From positions 1-64,000 of the IMG/VR virus record IMGVR_UViG_3300017934_000005: a stretch of DNA of 64,000 bases, one strand, 5' to 3'. Origin of the DNA: a virus. The position numbers and the translations under genes are program-made. The notes below the pieces were generated by a model. That model searched no databases, was not told where the DNA came from, and saw nothing but the letters and a program-made list of their open reading frames with translations. This document shows positions 53,491-61,547 of the stretch, piece by piece (position 1 is the stretch's first letter; each line of letters begins with the position of its first letter).

Positions 53491-54658
53491 ACTCCTCACT
53501 ACCGGCCATTGCCACACCTAAGGGTTTCAAGGTATGGAGAATTCTGATCGTGGGTCCCATTTCACGGAGTACATCAGGCAATCGCTTGTAGCAATCTGGG
53601 CTTTCATCCAGACCGGAACCGCGAAGCTCAATACCGGATTGGGTCAGCCAAGAATTCATCATAGCATTCGTTACTCTGCCCGGCCTGGTTATCTCTCCAG
53701 TTTTCCGATTTCGTTTGCCCGCCGCTTCCATTCGACCCATCACCCTCCCTGCACCATGGACGGTAGAGTAAAAAGTGCGTTCGGACTCAAAACCGGCTTC
53801 GGCTCCTTCGATGATAACTGCCGACTCAGCCATAGTGCCTCCAACAAATCCTCTCTGTCCGGGAAACGCAGGAGTCGCACCTTTTCGTACAACATACAGG
53901 TCTTTGCCATTGTGTTTTTCGAGCCAGGAAAAATTGTGATGGTTGTGGACCTGTTCAAGAATCTGTCCTCCTATGATATTAGCCACTTTCTGGCAGACCC
54001 AATCACGGCCAGCGTAGGCGTACCATCCCGCCAACTGCATAGCTTCCTGATACTGCACCCCCAGATCAGAGCAAGCATCCAAAACCAAGGGCTCGACATC
54101 CATACCGTCTTTCGCGCCTCCAGCCTTCAGAAACCAAGTCGCGGTCTTGTGTCCAAGTCCACGGGAACCAAAGTGAACACCTACCCAGATGCGCTCAAGT
54201 TCATCCTCGAAGATGTCAACGTAGTGATTCCCCGAGCCCACGGTACCAAGCTGGTCCTGGGCTAAGTCCTTCAGGTCTTTGTTGGCTTCAAGATGCCAAA
54301 GATTCGCGTCATCGAACATAGGGTGATCAATGACACTAGCATTTTTCCGGCCAATGCCGAAACTGATTTCTTTCCAAACAGAATCCATAAGCCGGCTAAT
54401 ATTTTCACGCACGTACTGAACAGGAACATCGAGACGAACAGCTTTGTTACCGCAGCCGATGTCATACCCGACGCCAGATGGAGAGATAGCATTTTCATAA
54501 GCTAGAACGCCTCCTATTGGAACCGCATAGCCTTTGTGGTGATCGGCCATCAGTGCTGCGCCCACGACTCGAGGATCACGGGCGCATGTTATGATCTGAA
54601 CCAGTGCGCCGTGATCCATAGGCCAACCATAGACCGGGATGTTCTCAACGATGTGCAT
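53471..54658 (-). CDS. rtcB: RtcB-type RNA-splicing/repair ligase, 395 aa
   Basis: Signature blocks are all visible: GYDIGCGNKAVR with metal ligands D66 and C69, GTVGSGNHYVD (139-149), VHFGSRGLGHKT, HNHHNF, RKGATPAFPGQRGFVGG, and STVHGAGRVMGR with the guanylated His H301. RtcB joins 2',3'-cyclic phosphate or 3'-phosphate ends to 5'-OH using GTP and Mn2+, repairing tRNAs cut by anticodon nucleases. A tRNA array and an Rnl-type ligase are encoded too. Its 3' end overlaps the LAGLIDADG fragment. Confidence 0.95.
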   Translation of the reverse strand: MHIVENIPVYGWPMDHGALVQIITCARDPRVVGAALMADHHKGYAVPIGGVLAYENAISPSGVGYDIGCGNKAVRLDVPVQYVRENISRLMDSVWKEISFGIGRKNASVIDHPMFDDANLWHLEANKDLKDLAQDQLGTVGSGNHYVDIFEDELERIWVGVHFGSRGLGHKTATWFLKAGGAKDGMDVEPLVLDACSDLGVQYQEAMQLAGWYAYAGRDWVCQKVANIIGGQILEQVHNHHNFSWLEKHNGKDLYVVRKGATPAFPGQRGFVGGTMAESAVIIEGAEAGFESERTFYSTVHGAGRVMGRMEAAGKRNRKTGEITRPGRVTNAMMNSWLTQSGIELRGSGLDESPDCYKRLPDVLREMGPTIRILHTLKPLGVAMAGSEEYDPYKD

Positions 54659-54821
54659 TTTTCTTTTTCTTTTTCTTTCGTTTTGGTTCTAAATACCCGC
54701 TTGGGATGTTGTTGCAGTCCTTCGGACCCTTCTCACAGAATTCACATCGCTCATAGGATCGAGCGAAGATCGAGGGTTCATTTTCGTAATTCTTTTCCAG
54801 ACACGGATTGCAAATAAACAT
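54645..54821 (-). CDS. Zinc-binding basic protein, 58 aa
   Basis: ATG 54821 follows AGGGGAT. CNPC near residue 4 and CEFC near residue 32 form a zinc ribbon, followed by a Lys-run (KRKKKKKK). Overlaps rtcB by 14 bases and is translated just before it, so it may be an accessory factor. Confidence 0.6.
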   Translation of the reverse strand: MFICNPCLEKNYENEPSIFARSYERCEFCEKGPKDCNNIPSGYLEPKRKKKKKKNAHR

Positions 54822-54822
54822 G

Positions 54823-54924
54823 TTATCCCCTCAAAAGAAGTGCGACAAAGATCAGGAGTCCGACCACGATAGCAATTGCCACGGTACCCGAGTTAACGAA
54901 TCCATCTCCCGCTCTGGACTTCAT
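54823..54924 (-). CDS. Tiny membrane protein, 33 aa
   Basis: ATG 54924; one membrane helix (VAIAIVVGLLIFVALLL) after a polar N-terminus. Ends two bases after the next start region. Function unknown. Confidence 0.52.
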   Translation of the reverse strand: MKSRAGDGFVNSGTVAIAIVVGLLIFVALLLRG

Positions 54925-55102
54925 AAGCCACTACTCCTGTCTCAGGATCGGTCACTGGAACCAAGTTAGGATCAAATATTTGGGGCGGTCGAGCCGCGTT
55001 CCGGGCTCGCTTGCGCTCTACGTAGGCCGCATGGCCTCCCCAACTCTTTTTCTCCCTATGACTCTTCTCTTGCTTTTTGCCTCGACCGTCCTCATTCCTC
55101 AT
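54893..55102 (-). CDS. Hypothetical basic protein, 69 aa
   Basis: Very basic N-terminus (KKQEKSHREKKSWGG), Pro-rich middle. Overlaps neighbours at both ends. Function unknown. Confidence 0.55.
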   Translation of the reverse strand: MRNEDGRGKKQEKSHREKKSWGGHAAYVERKRARNAARPPQIFDPNLVPVTDPETGVVAYEVQSGRWIR

Positions 55103-55371
55103 TTCGACTCCTCAAGCGCATTAGCTTTAGCCAACAATTCCTTCGCTTCAGCTAATTGGTCTGTCAGGCGAACAACATCTTTTGAGTATTCTTCAATGAG
55201 ACTTAGTTTTGCAGTTTGAAAAGTCGGATAATAAGACTCGTGCCAACCACCTACCTTGGCAGTTCGGATTTCACGGTTGTAGAATTTGTCTTTCAAAACC
55301 ACGAAAGCTTTGGTTTCGCGGACAACTTCAACGGTTTCAATTTTTCCGTATTTCACCCGATACCAAGTCAT
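55099..55371 (-). CDS. Hypothetical protein, 90 aa
   Basis: Beta-rich start (YRVKYGKIETVEVVRETKAF), ending in a coiled coil (VRLTDQLAEAKELLAKANAL). No motif recognised. Confidence 0.6.
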   Translation of the reverse strand: MTWYRVKYGKIETVEVVRETKAFVVLKDKFYNREIRTAKVGGWHESYYPTFQTAKLSLIEEYSKDVVRLTDQLAEAKELLAKANALEESK

Positions 55372-55559
55372 ATATTTGTCCTCATGACTTCGGTCTCACC
55401 ACTGAACATCAGGACTACGGAGCCTTGAATTCTAAATGCCTTCATCTGAGCCAGAATAAGTTCGTACCACTTCTCGGCGGTCTCAAGCTCTTTCAGATCG
55501 TAGCCACGAGACCGGGCTCCACTGGGCATCTCGGTTGCGATCAAAATATCGGTCGGCAT
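55368..55559 (-). CDS. Hypothetical protein, 63 aa
   Basis: Alpha/beta small domain; overlaps neighbours by one to four bases. Function unknown. Confidence 0.58.
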   Translation of the reverse strand: MPTDILIATEMPSGARSRGYDLKELETAEKWYELILAQMKAFRIQGSVVLMFSGETEVMRTNI

Positions 55560-55711
55560 TAGTCGCCTTTCGGAAATCCGTTTTTCTGAATGGAAAGCAC
55601 GAAATTAAACTTCGTCACAGTCGTATCTCCTGGAATCTGTGAAAGTACCCGAGCTAGAATCCGACGAACATCACTGACGGTTTTTATTTTCAGGTCCGAC
55701 TTGATCTTCAT
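55559..55711 (-). CDS. Small basic protein, 50 aa
   Basis: ATG 55711 to TAA overlapping the next start (TAATG). Reads MKIKSDLKIKTVSDVRRILA..., basic, with a helix and beta strand. Function unknown. Confidence 0.62.
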   Translation of the reverse strand: MKIKSDLKIKTVSDVRRILARVLSQIPGDTTVTKFNFVLSIQKNGFPKGD

Positions 55712-55950
55712 TCAGTCTCCATACTGAAAACCAATCCCTCTTCATTGGTCTTCAAAGCGTCAAGAATCAGGTCAGCCTCGGTGTAGCCGGCATCCTTGAG
55801 ACCCTGGAAATAAGGAGCCCAGTCTTTGGTGATCAGGACCGGGACTGAAAACTTTTCTTCCGGCCAAAGGCGAGCAACCAGGACCTTGCGAAGATTGTAA
55901 CTGACCGGCACGGATCGAACCTGCGGCCGATAAGCTAATGGCATTGCCAT
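55708..55950 (-). CDS. Hypothetical protein, 80 aa
   Basis: Pro-rich start, a mid domain with KDWAPYFQGLKDAGYTEADL. Overlaps the next gene by four bases. Function unknown. Confidence 0.58.
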   Translation of the reverse strand: MAMPLAYRPQVRSVPVSYNLRKVLVARLWPEEKFSVPVLITKDWAPYFQGLKDAGYTEADLILDALKTNEEGLVFSMETE

Positions 55951-56253
55951 CTATTTCTCCTTGAACCCAATTTGCGTGTAAGCATCACACAATCGTTCAG
56001 CAGCTTTTTCAGAAACCCCAATTGCCACGGTTTGTCTCCAGATGGCAGTCCAATGCTTGGTTTTGGAATTGAACCTATCTTCATGAAATTCTACTCTCCA
56101 ATTACTTTCGTTTTCCGATCCGTCCCAGTGACATGAGGGATATAAATCTGCACTCATGTGTGGGGGCTCATTAACCGGCTTAGGCATCAGAATAAACATG
56201 CTCAACGCTAGAAGCCCCAAACCGGACAAAACGAACAGAAACTTTTTCATCAC
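55951..56253 (-). CDS. Membrane-anchored or secreted protein, 100 aa
   Basis: N-terminal hydrophobic segment (KKFLFVLSGLGLLALSMFIL) serves as signal anchor; a soluble domain with one Cys pair (YPSCHW and RLCDAY) follows outside. It belongs to a block of exported proteins (to 59610). Function unknown. Confidence 0.65.
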   Translation of the reverse strand: MMKKFLFVLSGLGLLALSMFILMPKPVNEPPHMSADLYPSCHWDGSENESNWRVEFHEDRFNSKTKHWTAIWRQTVAIGVSEKAAERLCDAYTQIGFKEK

Positions 56254-56588
56254 CAGATTCCTTTCAATGCGCCAATTTGAGCCAGGCCCAGCATGACGGC
56301 GTTGTGAGCTTTGTTCCTACTACCGCAATTCGGAGTACTGTACATATGAGCCATTTCGTGCAAGAGAAAGAAACAACAGAGTCGGCGAAAATATCTGAAC
56401 TGCTTTCCTATCGTGATCGTATCCTCGCCATCCCACATCGCCATATTGCCGCGAAACGGTTTGTCTGAGAATCTGACCCTAACATCCTCGTTCAACTCGT
56501 TGTTGAAGTAGGCCCGGTTATAGGCTTTGTAAAGCTTTGTAAGCGACCAGGCCGTGCCATCAAGACCAACTGTGATCATTCGAGACAT
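56250..56588 (-). CDS. SprT-like zinc metalloprotease domain protein, 112 aa
   Basis: YKAYNRAYFNNELNEDVRVR at the start and FFLLHEMAHMYSTPNCG with HExxH near residue 80 match the SprT-like fold. Second such gene; the first is at 47901. No signal peptide, so likely cytoplasmic. Confidence 0.82.
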   Translation of the reverse strand: MSRMITVGLDGTAWSLTKLYKAYNRAYFNNELNEDVRVRFSDKPFRGNMAMWDGEDTITIGKQFRYFRRLCCFFLLHEMAHMYSTPNCGSRNKAHNAVMLGLAQIGALKGIW

Positions 56589-58144
56589 TACTGCTGCTCC
56601 GTGTTCTCCCCTCCGTATTGACCAACCGACTCTTTAGGAGTGTTTATGGTTCGACGCTTGTCGTAGATATCGCTACCTTCCGATTTCTCGATCCAGTAGC
56701 GCTTACCTCCCTCTGTAAAAGCCTTTGCATACGGCTTGTCCTCGATGAACTTGTTTTCGCCGGTTGTAATGAACCCAGTTATTTCCGAGCCGTCTGGGAA
56801 GATGAAATCCACTTTCTTGGTGTCATCGTTGTAGAGTACTTGAGCTTTGACGAGACCAGCAAAGTCTCCTTTCGGTCTATAATACTCGGTGACAGCACCC
56901 TGACTAGCATCATAACGTTGGCCGGCAATGGTATACTCTTTTTCGACGTACTCGATCTTCAAGTACTCCATGTTCTGGTGTGCGGCATCGGGATTGGCCG
57001 GATCAATGACCGGCTTCTTGAAATGGATACGCACATTGAAATTGTCGCCGCGAGTGGTCTGATACTTGAACGGCACGATCCAGCCATTTGCGTCCGTACT
57101 CTTCTCCCACAGATCGACGGGTTGACCTACTTTAGCAATCTCAATCTTGAAGAGTTGAGTCGGAGGATATCCGATCCGCTCCTCTTTTGGTTTTGGCTTG
57201 AAGAGAGCATCGAGTAAGGAACCCTGACGAATCACATCCTGGACCGATGTGACGCCCGAAATTTGTTCCAGGATATCCGGGATGCCAAAACCAGGGTCTC
57301 CTTCTTTATCGTTGTCTATGAGAACCAGAGCCATGCCTCCCGAGGGAGGAAAGAAAATTTTCAGCCGTGGCTTAGACTCAAGGGTATTGTCATGGACAAC
57401 AGTTCCCTCGATGTAGTCTCCATTGTTGTTATCCGGTTTCTCCTGGTTGATGATCTTATAATTCACCAATAAGATCGCTTGCTTCGCCGGCTTCCATACA
57501 AACTCGTTGGGATCGTCCATGTGAAGCGGATCGACTTCTTTGCGATCATAGGTACGATTCACGCTGATTTGAGCCGTCTCAATGATTTTTAGAGTCCCGT
57601 CCTTCTTTGCACCCTCGATCTGCTCACTGGTGAACGGAAACGCTTCGGTTACGTCTTGCTCCAAGAAAATCTTTCGTGGATTGTAACCCCCGACAAGCTC
57701 GGCCTCGGGACCGTAACTCGGCACCTGGCCCATCTGTTGTTTAAACTGGGCATCAAGTTCAGCGGCTCGGATACGAGCGTAAGTAGCTTCGGTAACTTCC
57801 TCTTCGTGTTCCAGGTCCGAGCGGAGATTGAAAGTCTCGATATACTTACGATTGTCTTCAGACTTCGGATCAAGAATTTGTTTCAGGTCTTCAAGGACCT
57901 TGTCCAATTGTTCCCGAACCTTGGCAACCGGGACGCGGCCATACACGATCACGAATTGACTCTCGCCTTTTTGCTGAGCCCAGAAGATACGGTCTGCGTA
58001 GGCAAAAGCCGCAAGTTTCTGCTTCTCAGTCCAGCCTTTGGCATTGCCCTCGTCCCAAAAACGTTGTCTGTATGGAGGCGCACAGCCGGCCATTGCAAAA
58101 AGTGAAGCTAAGACTGCGAATTTTACGATCTTGTTCAATTTCAT
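56588..58144 (-). CDS. Large lipoprotein of unknown function, 518 aa
   Basis: Signal peptide with lipobox (FAVLASLFAMAGC) places a lipid-anchored Cys at about residue 21. The rest is soluble, charged, with repeated beta segments and no Cys pair. Unusual in size for a phage lipoprotein. Overlaps the secreted protease gene (stop/start ATGA) and shares its promoter, so the two probably work together at the cell envelope, for example to alter the surface or block superinfection (inference). Confidence 0.75.
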   Translation of the reverse strand: MKLNKIVKFAVLASLFAMAGCAPPYRQRFWDEGNAKGWTEKQKLAAFAYADRIFWAQQKGESQFVIVYGRVPVAKVREQLDKVLEDLKQILDPKSEDNRKYIETFNLRSDLEHEEEVTEATYARIRAAELDAQFKQQMGQVPSYGPEAELVGGYNPRKIFLEQDVTEAFPFTSEQIEGAKKDGTLKIIETAQISVNRTYDRKEVDPLHMDDPNEFVWKPAKQAILLVNYKIINQEKPDNNNGDYIEGTVVHDNTLESKPRLKIFFPPSGGMALVLIDNDKEGDPGFGIPDILEQISGVTSVQDVIRQGSLLDALFKPKPKEERIGYPPTQLFKIEIAKVGQPVDLWEKSTDANGWIVPFKYQTTRGDNFNVRIHFKKPVIDPANPDAAHQNMEYLKIEYVEKEYTIAGQRYDASQGAVTEYYRPKGDFAGLVKAQVLYNDDTKKVDFIFPDGSEITGFITTGENKFIEDKPYAKAFTEGGKRYWIEKSEGSDIYDKRRTINTPKESVGQYGGENTEQQ

Positions 58145-59610
58145 TGGACACTAACTCCTGTTATAATTTTGTTCAGATACTCCAACGTTTGAGCTGGCTC
58201 CATCTTGCGAAGATTTTGTAATTCTTTTGGATGTGCTCGAAAATAAGACTCCAGAGTTGCTCGATCCTTAGCACTAAACATTCGCTGGTACATCTCGATC
58301 AGATAATGCGGGACTCGGTCAGATTCCATACTTACGTTATCTTGACCGCCGAGGCCGGCCCGGAAAGCTTCTTTAGCGATATCCACAATTTCATCATGAT
58401 GTGATTCCAACCACTCCATCGTTTTCTGGCGACCGCCCAGGAGTGTAGGATCGTAATGAAGAGCCATGACCATGCGGAAAACCGAATTATTGTCTCCGCG
58501 AATGTTGTTGACAGCACCCCACCAGAGTGGATCGGAATAAAATTCCGGGATTACCACGCTCTGGAAAAAGTCTAGGTTCTCTTTCTGAACCAGTTGCAAC
58601 TGATCGTAGTAATATTTGTATCTGGCTTCATCATACACGATGTTGCCGGCTAGATCGAATTTGAACACGTCTTTTTCCATCTGTTTGAAATCAAAACTGA
58701 AGTAGATTTCATCGATTTCTCGCAGATCGCTGAAGTAACCGTGTTCAGCCAAATCCATGCGATTCTCAGCCCAGAGACCTTCCGGGATTGAGGCTTCCAT
58801 CTCAACATCAAAAGCCTCCTCCATCGGGAATTTCTGAAAGTTGATATTGCCGTGAACCATTTCGTGAGCCATCACCTTAGGCTTGCCGGTGATGTAATCC
58901 AACATGCGGGCTTCAGGATTGTAATAGATCAAACCCGTGTTGATCCAGGTCACGCCCAGGATTCCGTTTGGAATCTCGGTAGGATAGCCGAGATGCAGTT
59001 CTCGCGGCACAAAATCGGATACCCTGGATGGCTTCGGAAGATGATGAAGCTCACGGAAGGTAATGTTGTAACCGGGAACTTTTTCGTCAAGTTGTGCGCT
59101 TAAGTCCTTGACACTGATGCCCAGCTTTTCGGCCCGAGCCTTAATTGCAAGATCGTAAATGACCTTGTAATAATCAAAATCCAGTTTGGCTGCTTCCTGA
59201 ACGACCGATTTCAGATCATCAACATCTGCGAAAGCTTGTTCTTTGGTGATGATCTTCTGACCACAAAGGCTTGTGACCTGGACATTGCCATCCGGTCGAA
59301 TGACATAGTTATCCAGGACAATCTTCATACTGGCTGGATTCGCGGTCACGGAATCCGTCGAGACCACATCGGTCTGGACTGAAATGCTTTGACTCTGAGA
59401 AAAATGTAGTCGTTGCGTGTCCGTGGAAGTCTGGTTACATTGCCAATTCCCCATTAGGGTACGCATGACTTCTTCGCGTTGATGCAGAGCATCCGTGGTC
59501 TGAGCGATGCCGGGCGGAAAATACGAGGGAAGCGACTTCGCTGTCTGGGCTGAAGCCATGACTGAGGACAAAAGCAAGAACACAACTGCGAATAAATTTC
59601 GAACCTTCAT
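58141..59610 (-). CDS. Secreted HExxH putative metalloprotease, 489 aa
   Basis: ATG 59610 with GGAGG upstream. Signal peptide (NLFAVVFLLLSSVMASA). KVMAHEMVHGNINFQ near residue 260 is HExxH; further acidic residues (EEAFDVEMEASIPEGLW) follow about 20 residues on and could give the third ligand. First gene after the promoter at 59678. Not like a virion protein; more like a secreted enzyme carried as a moron. Confidence 0.75.
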   Translation of the reverse strand: MKVRNLFAVVFLLLSSVMASAQTAKSLPSYFPPGIAQTTDALHQREEVMRTLMGNWQCNQTSTDTQRLHFSQSQSISVQTDVVSTDSVTANPASMKIVLDNYVIRPDGNVQVTSLCGQKIITKEQAFADVDDLKSVVQEAAKLDFDYYKVIYDLAIKARAEKLGISVKDLSAQLDEKVPGYNITFRELHHLPKPSRVSDFVPRELHLGYPTEIPNGILGVTWINTGLIYYNPEARMLDYITGKPKVMAHEMVHGNINFQKFPMEEAFDVEMEASIPEGLWAENRMDLAEHGYFSDLREIDEIYFSFDFKQMEKDVFKFDLAGNIVYDEARYKYYYDQLQLVQKENLDFFQSVVIPEFYSDPLWWGAVNNIRGDNNSVFRMVMALHYDPTLLGGRQKTMEWLESHHDEIVDIAKEAFRAGLGGQDNVSMESDRVPHYLIEMYQRMFSAKDRATLESYFRAHPKELQNLRKMEPAQTLEYLNKIITGVSVQ

Positions 59611-59677
59611 TCTTCCTCCAACGGGTTTTTACTACGAATTACCTAAGAAAACTACGAATGTTCTGACCCACAATTAC

Positions 59678-59706
59678 AAAATACCAGAATCACTCCGCAT
59701 TGTCAA
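59678..59706 (-). promoter_or_regulatory. Strong sigma70-type promoter of the exported-protein operon
   Basis: Minus strand TTGACA (59706-59701), 17-base spacer ending TTCTGG, TATTTT (59683-59678). Start expected near 59671; leader of about 60 bases to the protease ATG. Confidence 0.82.
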
Positions 59707-59712
59707 GAGAAT

Positions 59713-59736
59713 TTTTCGGGAATTATCCCTTTAACT
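59713..59736 (-). promoter_or_regulatory. Putative operator: ATAATTCCCGAAAA box and 19-bp inverted repeat copy 1
   Basis: The box ATAATTCCCGAAAA ends six bases before TTGACA, as at the 47565 promoter. On the plus strand, GGGAATTATCCCTTTAACT (59718-59736) recurs in inverted orientation at 59925-59943. Confidence 0.6.
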
Positions 59737-59739
59737 CTC

Positions 59740-59901
59740 TCAAAGTTTGATATTATTGATCCATTCGGCGTCATAAAACATTGATGACGCGGGCGTTATT
59801 TTAGACCGTTTTTCAACATACTTTTCATGCAGCCAAAACATAAGCCAAATTAAAGGCACTCCTATATCCCAAATTAACAAACACATTCGAGTTATTGTCA
59901 T
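59740..59901 (-). CDS. Small membrane protein, 53 aa
   Basis: ATG 59901 follows AAGGAG. One to two hydrophobic stretches (MCLLIWDIGVPLIWLMFWL) then a basic tail. Bracketed by the inverted 19-bp repeats. Function unknown. Confidence 0.6.
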   Translation of the reverse strand: MTITRMCLLIWDIGVPLIWLMFWLHEKYVEKRSKITPASSMFYDAEWINNIKL

Positions 59902-59924
59902 TTTCTTTCTCCTTCAGTTAAGGT

Positions 59925-59943
59925 AGTTAAAGGGATAATTCCC
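59925..59943. repeat. 19-bp inverted repeat copy 2
   Basis: Reads AGTTAAAGGGATAATTCCC on the plus strand, the exact reverse complement of 59718-59736, with 188 bases between. GGGATAATTCCC inside it is itself near-palindromic. Confidence 0.72.
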
Positions 59944-59948
59944 ATTTT

Positions 59949-60077
59949 TCAATCCAAATCGTGTTGTTTGGAAAGACAGGTTGCACACCATTCTTCGCAC
60001 ATAGCAAACCGATGACGCCAGTACATAATTCTTGCACGAAGCAGAGACCAGACTGCGGATAAGATTTGCTTGATCAT
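59949..60077 (-). CDS. Small Cys-containing protein, 42 aa
   Basis: ATG 60077 overlaps the stop of the DHH gene (AAATGA). Basic helix, then CEEWCATC. An alternative frame on the same strand gives 69 aa but lacks a coupled start. Confidence 0.5.
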   Translation of the reverse strand: MIKQILSAVWSLLRARIMYWRHRFAMCEEWCATCLSKQHDLD

Positions 60078-61000
60078 TTGGGAAAGAGTTTATAAAATTT
60101 CGGGAAAGACTCTCCGCGACCAAGGATGGAATCCACTAGATTTCGACCGTCGAAAACACTCACTTGGAATCCAGCGGCATTCTTGTGACCACCCCCGCCG
60201 AGTTCTTTGGCAATTGCGGAGACATCCACATCATTTCGAGACCGCAAGCTGAATTGCATGACGCCGTCACCACGTTCAAAATAACCGATACCAATTCCAT
60301 CACAAAGTTTAGCGAGTTCGCCGGCAACTTCGGAGATGTTCATGTAAAGAGCGTTGATGATCAGGACCGGATACCCACTCAGAGTTCCTTTCTGACCGTG
60401 GGGAAGGGCTTCGCGCACGTAATGCTTAATGTGAGCTAGGGCTCCCTGACCTTTGAAAGCAGCCTCTTCGTGGGTCTTCATGGACGTCAGTCCTTCCCAG
60501 GCTTGAATCTCGTAGGGTAGCGTCATAATGTAGGCGTTGACTTCATCAGTCTGTGGAAGTTGTTTACGCCACAGATCACGATCCTCAACGTAATCCACGT
60601 ACCACGGTCGAGGCAAATTAATTGGTTTCGGGAGAACCCAAGTAGTGGGATTCTGCGGCATTTGATAGGCATCTTTGCCAAAAAGATAGTCCCAGGTCAG
60701 ACCGGCACCGCTTCGTCCCATATCAAATGTGGCAAAATCCAATCCCTGTAATGTTTCTTGCGCCGTTTTGTGGTGGTCCAGGATTCGAAATGATCTAGTA
60801 CACGACGCCATTTCAATATTCTGTTCTCGGGTTCGCCAACTAAAGTCAACGACTAGGACATCTTTGCTCTTCACTTCGGCATAGGGCGGCTCTAGACCAT
60901 AGTCACGGGCAAGAAGTTTTGCTTCAGGATAGCGTTGGTGCGCGATGAACGCAGCGCAGAAACCATCGGGGCAATTGTTATGATAGATTATCAGGTCCAT
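60074..61000 (-). CDS. DHH family phosphoesterase, 308 aa
   Basis: YHNNCPDGFCA gives the metal-binding Asp at residue 12; VVDFSW, ILDHHKT (D75-H76-H77) and the DHHA1 tail GGGGHKNAAGF complete the NrnA/RecJ-like core. Members degrade nanoRNA, cyclic dinucleotides or pAp. In this phage it might recycle short RNA or remove a defence signal. Overlaps neighbours on both sides. Confidence 0.88.
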   Translation of the reverse strand: MDLIIYHNNCPDGFCAAFIAHQRYPEAKLLARDYGLEPPYAEVKSKDVLVVDFSWRTREQNIEMASCTRSFRILDHHKTAQETLQGLDFATFDMGRSGAGLTWDYLFGKDAYQMPQNPTTWVLPKPINLPRPWYVDYVEDRDLWRKQLPQTDEVNAYIMTLPYEIQAWEGLTSMKTHEEAAFKGQGALAHIKHYVREALPHGQKGTLSGYPVLIINALYMNISEVAGELAKLCDGIGIGYFERGDGVMQFSLRSRNDVDVSAIAKELGGGGHKNAAGFQVSVFDGRNLVDSILGRGESFPKFYKLFPK

Positions 61001-61547
61001 TTTTTATTTGACTCCAAGTTGGATTGTCGCCTGGTTGATAGTCTTCGTCAGTGGGATTAACAGGCGGGTAAATCATTGGCTCTTCAATCTTCTTTCCGAT
61101 GTACTCTAGTGCATCGAGGGGTTTTAGGCAGGCAGGAATATTTATGGTCTGAGTATGGTGCTCTGGATAGCAGGCTTCACCATGTCGAATGTAGTCACGG
61201 TAGATACGAACCTTACGCTCAAGTTCGATGACTTTGTTATGGAGAGCATCAATGACCTGATTCTCGGCCTGACTCGTGATACTCGTCATTATCTTGGACA
61301 CACTGAGTTGAGTCTTCAGAATGCGATTTTCATGCTGAAGTTGAGAGTAAGCCACAGCATTATTCTTTTTCTCTTCAAGATAAAGTGCTGCGTCATTCTC
61401 AGCCACGTTATGCGCTTTGGCTAATTCAACCTTGAGCTTTTCAACTTCTTTCTTTCGATTCTGGTAGGATTTAACAGATGGCACGGTTTGTTGTCCTCGA
61501 TTGTTTCTGTGTATCACGATAGATTTTGGCTTGGTTCTTCCATCCAC
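60978..61547 (-). CDS. Hypothetical coiled-coil protein, 189 aa
   Basis: Long helices (KKEVEKLKVELAKAHNVAEN, ALHNKVIELERKVRIYRDYI). ATG 61547 would overlap the upstream gene by 77 bases; a GTG near 61484 is a possible later start. Function unknown. Confidence 0.6.
   Translation of the reverse strand: MDGRTKPKSIVIHRNNRGQQTVPSVKSYQNRKKEVEKLKVELAKAHNVAENDAALYLEEKKNNAVAYSQLQHENRILKTQLSVSKIMTSITSQAENQVIDALHNKVIELERKVRIYRDYIRHGEACYPEHHTQTINIPACLKPLDALEYIGKKIEEPMIYPPVNPTDEDYQPGDNPTWSQIKNGPDNLS

Noticed and set aside
59914-60123. 69-codon minus-strand frame overlapping the DHH gene end
   Set aside because: A 42-codon frame with a stop-start overlap and a Cys motif explains the stretch better.
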